This document shows, piece by piece, positions 23,267 to 28,324 of a stretch of 28,324 nt of DNA. A model generated the notes under the pieces. It searched no databases and was not told the origin of the DNA. It saw only the letters and a program-made list of their open reading frames with translations. Position numbers and translations under genes: made by a program. Where the stretch lies: positions 1 through 28,324 of the forward strand of contig CALBAX010000025.1 of assembly GCA_937926875.1 (NCBI GenBank). Reading direction: 5' to 3'. This stretch comes from an uncultured Desulfovibrio sp. GTDB taxonomy: Bacteria > Desulfobacterota > Desulfovibrionia > Desulfovibrionales > Desulfovibrionaceae. The first letter of the stretch is position 1, and every line of letters begins with the position of its first letter.

Positions 23267-24727
23267 ATGCGAGCCAATATCCTTTGTGCCGGTTTCGGGA
23301 CGCGCCTGCGCCCCTTCACCTACCTGAAACCCAAGCCGTTGCTGGTCATCGGGGGCCAGCCTCTGGTGGAGCGTACCATACGCCTCCTGAAGGCCGACGG
23401 CGTGGACGACATCGCCCTGGTCGTGGGCTACAAGCACGAGAGCTTCGAGTATCTTGTGGAAAAATACGGCGTGCAGCTCATCGTTTCCGGGCAGTATGCC
23501 ACGGCCAACAATTTTTCCTCCCTGCAGCTGGTGGCCCATCGGCTGGGCAACAGCTTCGTCATCGACGGGGATACCTACATCCGCAGGCCCGTCGTCCCGC
23601 TCCTGCGCCCCGGCGTCTCCCAGTTCATCTGCCAGAAGACCCTGCAGGGCCTGGAGTGGGAGCTCGTGACGGATGCTGACGGCCGTGTGCTGGAAGTGCG
23701 CAAGGATTCCCCTTCGGGCTATTCTATGTCCGGCGTGTCCTGGTGGACGGAAGAAGCCGCCGCCCTCTTGCGGCAGGAGCTGGACCGCAGCGGCCCTGAC
23801 GATTATTGGGAAGATTCCGTCATCCGTATCCTGGACAAGGTCCCTGTCCACGCCACCCCGGTGGACATGCTGCTGTGCGAGATCGACAGCCTGCAGGATG
23901 CCAGGGCCCTGGGCCTGCTGACCGCTGACGAAGTGGCCGACCAGTGTTCGGAGACCATGATGGCCGAAAAAGTGGCTGCCGGGGAGGATGATGTCTACCA
24001 TATCCGGCAGGAAGGACGTCCTCTTGTCCTGCGCATCCCGGGGCAGGAACGGGCAGGGCGGATCAGCAGCGGGCAGGAAGCCTTCATGACCTCGCTGGCC
24101 CAGGCCGCGGGCCTGACGCCCGAAAGCCGTTTTTATGCCGGGGGCATCATGACGAGGGCCCTGCTGGCGGATGCCCTTCCTCTGGAGGAAGCCGTGCCGG
24201 TGGAACAGGTGCCGTCCCTGCTGGCGGATGCCCTGCACCGGCTGCACGGCATCCCTGTGCCGGCCGGAGATGCGGAGGGGAGCAGATCCTCGTTGCTGGC
24301 CGGGATGCAGGCCGCAGAGCGGCAGGCGGGCACCGCCTTCCTTGCGGCGGATGAGCGCGAGCTCCTGTACGGCTTCGCCGCGGAGATGGACGAGGATGCC
24401 CCCTGCTTTTGCCACGGGGACTGTTCACCCGGGCGCATCCTGTATCAGGAGGGAGGATGCCTGTTCATCGATTTCATGCATGCCTGTGTCGGTTCGCCTT
24501 ATTGGGACCATGCCGTGGCCGCTTTGACCTTCGGCTTTGACGGCAACCAGCTGGCAACTTTCTGCCGCCGTGCAGGGGGAGATGAAGGGCGACTGTGCCG
24601 GGCCATGACTGTCGTGGCCTATATGCGGGCCTTGCGGGCCTTTGGTGACGGCCGGGCCCGTGAAGCCCGCCACTGGCTGGCCGGCATGGACGCACAGCTC
24701 CTGTGCCTGGGGGCTGTCAGGGGGTGA
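23267..24727 (+). CDS. Fused nucleotidyltransferase (LicC-like) and choline-kinase-like protein
   Basis: This is a 486-residue two-domain cytosolic protein. Residues 1-230 form a sugar/choline-phosphate nucleotidyltransferase: LCAGFGTRLRPFTYLKPKPL (6-25) binds the nucleotide and FVIDGDTY (97-104) carries metal aspartates. The overall pattern resembles LicC, which makes CDP-choline. Residues about 240-486 resemble aminoglycoside/choline kinases (LicA): FCHGDCSPGRILY (381-393) and IDFMHACVGSPYWD (401-414). The kinase motif HGDxxxxN has arginine (R390) instead of asparagine, so this half may be weak, altered or non-catalytic. AAGGAG precedes ATG 23267. It stands alone between two terminators, close to the BCCT gene. 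Choline is the best guess, but other sugar or alcohol phosphates are possible. Confidence 0.8.
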   Translation: MRANILCAGFGTRLRPFTYLKPKPLLVIGGQPLVERTIRLLKADGVDDIALVVGYKHESFEYLVEKYGVQLIVSGQYATANNFSSLQLVAHRLGNSFVIDGDTYIRRPVVPLLRPGVSQFICQKTLQGLEWELVTDADGRVLEVRKDSPSGYSMSGVSWWTEEAAALLRQELDRSGPDDYWEDSVIRILDKVPVHATPVDMLLCEIDSLQDARALGLLTADEVADQCSETMMAEKVAAGEDDVYHIRQEGRPLVLRIPGQERAGRISSGQEAFMTSLAQAAGLTPESRFYAGGIMTRALLADALPLEEAVPVEQVPSLLADALHRLHGIPVPAGDAEGSRSSLLAGMQAAERQAGTAFLAADERELLYGFAAEMDEDAPCFCHGDCSPGRILYQEGGCLFIDFMHACVGSPYWDHAVAALTFGFDGNQLATFCRRAGGDEGRLCRAMTVVAYMRALRAFGDGRAREARHWLAGMDAQLLCLGAVRG

Positions 24728-24823
24728 CGGGCGCAGGACATGCGGCTGTCCCGCCGGGGGCGCGGCAGGCGGCCAAGGCGTTGCCTTCGTGCGGGATAGG
24801 GAGCGCTGAGCAGCAGGGAAAGA

Positions 24824-24863
24824 ACAGGGATGCCCCGCGGCCGAAGCCGTGGGGCATCCCTGT
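24824..24863. terminator. 18-bp hairpin between convergent genes
   Basis: Bases 24824-24841 pair with 24846-24863 along 18 bp with a single G-T wobble, closed by a CGAA loop. It sits directly against the stop codon of the leftward activator gene (24866) and 97 bases after the rightward nucleotidyltransferase gene. T-tracts are weak both ways (GTTCTTTCC leftward). Confidence 0.7.
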
Positions 24864-24865
24864 CA

Positions 24866-26245
24866 TCATATCCCCAGACGCTTCATCTTGCGTTGCAGGG
24901 TTCGCAGATTGAGGCCCAGATAGACGGCGGCATCTTTGCGTCGCCAGCGGCATCGCTCCAGGGCGTGGCGGATCATGCGGTCTTCCAGTTGCAAGGTCGC
25001 CTCTTCAAGGCTGAGGCCTTCCGGGGCCGGGGCGAGCAGGGCCGTTTCGGCAAGGTCCCCCAGGCCTTCCAGCGCCGCTTCTCCGAATGTGGCATAGCGG
25101 GCCAGGAAATTATGCAGCTCGCGCACATTGCCCGGCCATGAATATTTTTCAAGGTAATGCCGCACGTTCAATGGGATGTTGAGGCGGGTATTGTGGCGGT
25201 CGCACCATGCCTCTATGAGCAGGGCAAGGTCCCCCTCCCTTTCCCGCAGGGGGGGCAGGGTGATGCTGAGGACATTGATCCGGTAATAAAAATCCGAACG
25301 GGTCTTTTTTTCGCGGACCAGTTTGGCCAGATCCTGGTTGGTGGCGGCCACAAGGCGGAAATTGGACGTGCGCGGCGTATGGCTGCCCAGGGGGGTGTAC
25401 ATCTTGTTTTCGATGGCCCGCAGGAGTTTTACCTGCAGGTGCATGGGCAGTTCCCCGATTTCGTCCAGGAAGAGCGTGCCATTGTGGGCAGCGGCGATAT
25501 AGCCGTCCTTGTTGGCCACAGCGCCGGAAAAGCTGCCCTTGGTATGACCGAAAAACTCGCTTTCCAGCAGGGATTCGGGGATGGCGCCGCAGTTGACGGG
25601 CACATAAGCGCCCTTGCGGCCGCTGTAATCGTGGATGGTACGTGCCACCAGATCCTTGCCACAACCGGTCTCGCCGTAAATGATGACATTGGTGTCGCTT
25701 TCTGCGGCCTTGAGGATCCGGTTATAGACCTGGTGCATGCCCTCGCTTTTGCCCACGATGGGGCCCAGGCTGTATATCCTGTCGGCGGAAAGCTTGAGCT
25801 GGCGGTTCTCTTCCTGCAGGGCCAGCTCCTGGAACTTTTGTTCGCTGACATCCATGATGAGGCCTTCCAGATAACGGGCATCACCATTCTGGTCATAGAC
25901 GGCCTCTCCCTGGTCCCAGATCCATTTGACCTTCCCTGTCGGCAGGTTGAGGCGGTACATGAGCTGGTAGGGCGTATGCGTGACAATACTGTCGCGTATC
26001 CGTTGCTTGACCATCCTCAGGTCGGCCGCCGGCGTCATGCGCTCAAAGGTGTTGAAATTGTCCCGGACCAGTTCTTCCGGCGTCATGCCCAGCAGGTCGA
26101 TACTGCCGCTGCTGGCAAATTCAAGTACGGACTCGCTGTAATCATTGTTGATTTTACAGCGATACGCCAGGCCGGGAAGATGGTTGAGGAAGCGAAGGAA
26201 GGTCGCCTGCCAGCTGTTGTCGGAACCGATGGGGGGAAAATCCAT
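24866..26245 (-). CDS. Sigma-54-dependent activator with PAS sensor domain
   Basis: This is a 459-residue enhancer-binding protein. Residues about 15-137 form a PAS domain (ending GLIMDVSEQKFQEL), followed by a short coiled segment. The AAA+ domain (about 160-395) has Walker A GETGCGKD (191-198) and Walker B LFLDEIGEL (258-266). The sigma-54 contact loop reads GSFSGA (237-242) instead of GAFTGA. A Fis-type helix-turn-helix closes the protein (about 430-457; DAAVYLGLNLRTLQRKM). There is no receiver domain, so it probably senses a small molecule or redox cue through PAS. I chose ATG 26245 because upstream in-frame codons run into the AT-rich regulatory gap. Three sigma-54 promoters with a shared palindrome lie within 7 kb and are its likely targets. 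Confidence 0.92.
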   Translation of the reverse strand: MDFPPIGSDNSWQATFLRFLNHLPGLAYRCKINNDYSESVLEFASSGSIDLLGMTPEELVRDNFNTFERMTPAADLRMVKQRIRDSIVTHTPYQLMYRLNLPTGKVKWIWDQGEAVYDQNGDARYLEGLIMDVSEQKFQELALQEENRQLKLSADRIYSLGPIVGKSEGMHQVYNRILKAAESDTNVIIYGETGCGKDLVARTIHDYSGRKGAYVPVNCGAIPESLLESEFFGHTKGSFSGAVANKDGYIAAAHNGTLFLDEIGELPMHLQVKLLRAIENKMYTPLGSHTPRTSNFRLVAATNQDLAKLVREKKTRSDFYYRINVLSITLPPLREREGDLALLIEAWCDRHNTRLNIPLNVRHYLEKYSWPGNVRELHNFLARYATFGEAALEGLGDLAETALLAPAPEGLSLEEATLQLEDRMIRHALERCRWRRKDAAVYLGLNLRTLQRKMKRLGI

Positions 26246-26278
26246 AGCTGTGTCAGTCCTGTAAAAAATGTCGTTGTT

Positions 26279-26296
26279 TATGACAATTTTGTCATA
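26279..26296. promoter_or_regulatory. Perfect TATGACA-N4-TGTCATA palindrome, candidate activator site
   Basis: TATGACA ATTT TGTCATA has fully complementary arms. A TGTCG half-site lies nearby at 26269-26273. It is centred about 95 bases upstream of the -24 box at 26382 and 42 bases upstream of the activator's own start, so it could serve both activation of the OsmC gene and autoregulation. Confidence 0.7.
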
Positions 26297-26380
26297 CTTT
26301 CCCGGTCCAGGCAAGCGTTGGTGTAGAGATCTCGCGGGGAACTTGTTGAAAAAAAAGAGGTTCAGCGCTTGTGATAAAAA

Positions 26381-26396
26381 TGGCACTGTTTATGCA
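26381..26396 (+). promoter_or_regulatory. Sigma-54 promoter for the OsmC-lpd operon
   Basis: TGGCAC (26381-26386), six bases, TGCA (26393-26396): GG and GC are exactly 12 apart and the -24 half is a perfect consensus. The OsmC-like gene starts 61 bases downstream. This is the best of the three sigma-54 sites. Confidence 0.82.
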
Positions 26397-26456
26397 ATTA
26401 CTCAGGGAAACAAATGAACTCAGTGCACGCAAGGCCGTGTCTTTCTGGAGGAACGT

Positions 26457-26897
26457 ATGTCTCATGAACTGAATGTTTCCCTGTCGCGCAAGGGCGGTGT
26501 CATCGATCTGGACATGGAATCCGGCGCTCTGGGGTGCGTCCATATCGATTCGGAAAAACTGAGTGCCGATGAGCGTGCGGGCACGGCCAAAAAGCTGCTC
26601 GCCGCTTCGGCCCTGTACTGCTATTGCGCCGCTCTGGACAAGGCCCTGGATGCCCGCCATGCCCAGTATGACAAGATCGAAGGCAAGGCCACGCTGGAGA
26701 CCGGCACCGACGACAAGGGGCGTGGCCGTGTGACCTCCATCCGTCTGGACGTGAAGGTCTGCATGGATCAGGAATACGAGTTCATCTTCGACCGTGTCGA
26801 AAAGATCATGAAGCAGGGCTGCCTTGTGACCGGCTCTCTGGAACCGGCCATCAAGATGGTCTACAATCTTGAGCTGGACTGCGGCGACGACGACTAG
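26457..26897 (+). CDS. OsmC family protein
   Basis: This is a 146-residue soluble protein with the OsmC/Ohr fold pattern: an N-terminal beta-sheet, then helix LLAASALYCYCAALDKALDA (47-66) with C55 and C57, then beta strands, and GCLVTGSLEP with C122. Ohr/OsmC enzymes use two such cysteines to reduce organic hydroperoxides, often re-reduced by a lipoyl protein and dihydrolipoamide dehydrogenase. The next gene, 15 bases on, is exactly that dehydrogenase, which fits either peroxide reduction or a lipoyl-linked metabolic role. GGAGGA lies before ATG 26457. Expression is predicted from the sigma-54 promoter at 26381. Confidence 0.82.
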   Translation: MSHELNVSLSRKGGVIDLDMESGALGCVHIDSEKLSADERAGTAKKLLAASALYCYCAALDKALDARHAQYDKIEGKATLETGTDDKGRGRVTSIRLDVKVCMDQEYEFIFDRVEKIMKQGCLVTGSLEPAIKMVYNLELDCGDDD

Positions 26898-26912
26898 CGG
26901 GAGGGCGGCAGC

Positions 26913-28324
26913 ATGAAACGTCTGACCATCATCGGTGGTGGTCCCGGCGGCTATACGGCGGCTTTTGCCGCTGCCCGCGCGGGCATGGAAGTGACGCTGG
27001 TGGAGGCTGCCCATCTGGGCGGGACCTGCCTTAACGCCGGCTGCATCCCCACAAAGACCCTCAAGGCTTCGGCCGAGGCCCTGGAGACAGCCCTGCGTCT
27101 GGCCGAGTTCGGCATCACCTGCGAAGGCACGCCCTGCGTGGATCCGGCCGCTGTGCTGGCCCGCAAGGAAAAGGTCGCCGGCATTTTGCGCGGTGGTCTG
27201 GAAAAGGCCTGTGCCCGTCTCAAAGTACGCCTGTGCACTGGTCACGGCAGGGTGCTGGATGCCCGCCATGTGGAAGTGACCATGGCCGACGGCAGCGTGG
27301 ACGTGGTGGAGAACGACGCCCTCATCCTGGCGACCGGCTCCCGGGTGGCGGAGCTGCCCGGTCTGTCTTTCGACCACACCCACATCCTGAGCAGCGATGA
27401 TGCCCTGCAGCTGGACCGTGTGCCCCGGCGCCTGATCATCGTGGGCGGTGGTGTCATCGGCTGCGAAATGGCGTTCATTTACCGCGCCTTCGGCGCGCAG
27501 GTGACCGTGGTGGAAGGCCAGGACCGCCTGCTGCCCATGCCATCCATGGATGCCGATGTCAGCACCCTGTTGCAGCGCGAGATGAAGAAGCGCCGCATCA
27601 CCTGCGAGCTGGGCCGTACCCTCAAGGACGTGCGGGTGGAGGATGGCGTGGTCCGTGCCACGCTGACGGCCTCTCCCTTCGTGGACACGCCCACGCCCGC
27701 CCAGCAGAAGGAAGTGCCCGTGGAAGCCGACATGGTACTGGTGACCGTGGGCCGCTGCCCGGCCACGGAAGGGCTGGGGCTGGCCGAGGCAGGCATCCAG
27801 ACCGACCGCCGCGGCTGGGTCGTGGTGGATGATGCCCTGAAGACCTCCCTGCCCGAGGTGTACGCCATCGGCGATCTGCTGGGCCCCTCCCGCGTGATGC
27901 TGGCCCATGTGGCGGCCATGGAGGGCCTGTGTGTGGTGGAGGGCCTGTGCGGCAAGCCGCGCGCCATGCGCTATGATGCCGTGCCGTCCGGCGTGTTCAC
28001 CTCGCCCGAAGTGGGCAGCGTGGGCCTGAGCGAACAGCAGGCCCGGGAACAGGGCCTGGACGTGCGCTGCGTCACCTTCCAGATGCGCGAGCTGGGCAAG
28101 GCCCAGGCCATGGGCGAGCTGCCGGGCTTCTTCAAGCTGGTGGCCGCTGCGGACAGCGGCCGTCTGCTGGGGGCGCATATCGTGGGCGCCCATGCCTCCG
28201 ACCTGGTGGCGGAAGCCGCCTTGGGCGTGGCCAACGGCCTGACCCTGGAGCAGGTGGCCCATACCATCCATGCCCATCCCACGCTGGCCGAAGGCCTGTA
28301 CGAGGCCGCACTGCTGGCGCAGGA
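26913..28324 (+). CDS. lpdA: Dihydrolipoamide dehydrogenase (cut by window end)
   Basis: This is the flavoprotein E3, which re-oxidises dihydrolipoyl groups with NAD+. The FAD fingerprint IIGGGPGGYTAA begins at residue 6. GGTCLNAGCIPTKTL supplies the redox disulfide (C39, C44). A second GGGVIGCEMA binds NAD. The C-terminal dimer interface has HAHPTLAE with the catalytic histidine. About 470 residues are in the window with no stop, and family members are about 455-475 long, so only the tail is missing. It is co-transcribed with the OsmC-like gene. In this lineage E3 commonly serves the glycine cleavage system, so gcv genes may follow to the right; this cannot be seen here. Confidence 0.92.
   Translation, partial: MKRLTIIGGGPGGYTAAFAAARAGMEVTLVEAAHLGGTCLNAGCIPTKTLKASAEALETALRLAEFGITCEGTPCVDPAAVLARKEKVAGILRGGLEKACARLKVRLCTGHGRVLDARHVEVTMADGSVDVVENDALILATGSRVAELPGLSFDHTHILSSDDALQLDRVPRRLIIVGGGVIGCEMAFIYRAFGAQVTVVEGQDRLLPMPSMDADVSTLLQREMKKRRITCELGRTLKDVRVEDGVVRATLTASPFVDTPTPAQQKEVPVEADMVLVTVGRCPATEGLGLAEAGIQTDRRGWVVVDDALKTSLPEVYAIGDLLGPSRVMLAHVAAMEGLCVVEGLCGKPRAMRYDAVPSGVFTSPEVGSVGLSEQQAREQGLDVRCVTFQMRELGKAQAMGELPGFFKLVAAADSGRLLGAHIVGAHASDLVAEAALGVANGLTLEQVAHTIHAHPTLAEGLYEAALLAQ

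Noticed and set aside
26292..28277. Minus-strand frame of about 660 codons over OsmC and lpd
   Set aside because: It is antisense to two recognisable genes and would also overlap the sigma-54 promoter region. Composition is His/Gly-rich with no motif.
1..28324. Mobile elements, CRISPR arrays, tRNA and rRNA genes
   Set aside because: Read through on both strands, I saw no transposase or integrase motif, no regularly spaced repeats and no tRNA cloverleaf or rRNA sequence.

Overview
The window looks like a chromosome segment of a Desulfovibrio-type sulfate-reducing deltaproteobacterium (Desulfobacterota). This is inferred from GC-rich coding sequence broken by short AT-rich regulatory gaps, a porin of the Desulfovibrio homotrimeric type, a selenium-dependent tRNA-modification gene, and heavy use of sigma-54 promoters. 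I see no rRNA, tRNA, CRISPR array, transposase or phage gene.

Left part (1-8400). An AT-rich upstream zone holds a candidate small RNA on the minus strand (about 168 to 38) with its own promoter, two C-rich loops and a terminator. Next come a TetR regulator and, convergent to it, a second TetR gene frameshifted at a G6A4 tract. Leftward-reading genes follow: an EamA transporter, a PLP enzyme of the D-serine dehydratase/D-threonine aldolase fold, and selU. The rightward upp-uraA pair (uracil salvage) ends at a bidirectional terminator shared with a small leftward gene and a second EamA transporter.

Middle (8500-16640). This is a cell-envelope glycan or glycolipid locus. A polysaccharide deacetylase-like gene diverges from a tight rightward run: GT4 glycosyltransferase, small secreted protein, membrane GT2, FtsX/MacB-type ABC permease, and a 649-residue protein in which a LolD/MacB-type ATPase is fused to a second glycosyltransferase. 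After a strong terminator comes a FemAB/BioF2-type acyltransferase. The set suggests synthesis of a glycosylated lipid or oligosaccharide physically coupled to its extraction or export. I know of no characterised system with this composition.

Right part (16900-28324). This is a probable sigma-54 regulon. A PAS-AAA+-Fis activator (24866-26245) lies near three promoters with exact -24/-12 spacing. These are upstream of (a) a leftward pair made of a cytosolic alkaline-phosphatase-superfamily phosphodiesterase and a small protein resembling only the C-terminal end of that fold, (b) a rightward BCCT transporter followed by a porin, and (c) an OsmC-like gene followed by a dihydrolipoamide dehydrogenase that runs to the window edge. 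About 75-105 bases upstream of each promoter lies the same palindrome, TATGACA-N4-TGTC(G/A), the expected enhancer arrangement. A fused nucleotidyltransferase/choline-kinase-like gene sits between the porin and the activator. Together these point to uptake and use of a choline, betaine or related quaternary amine, possibly feeding glycine cleavage. The substrate is inference.
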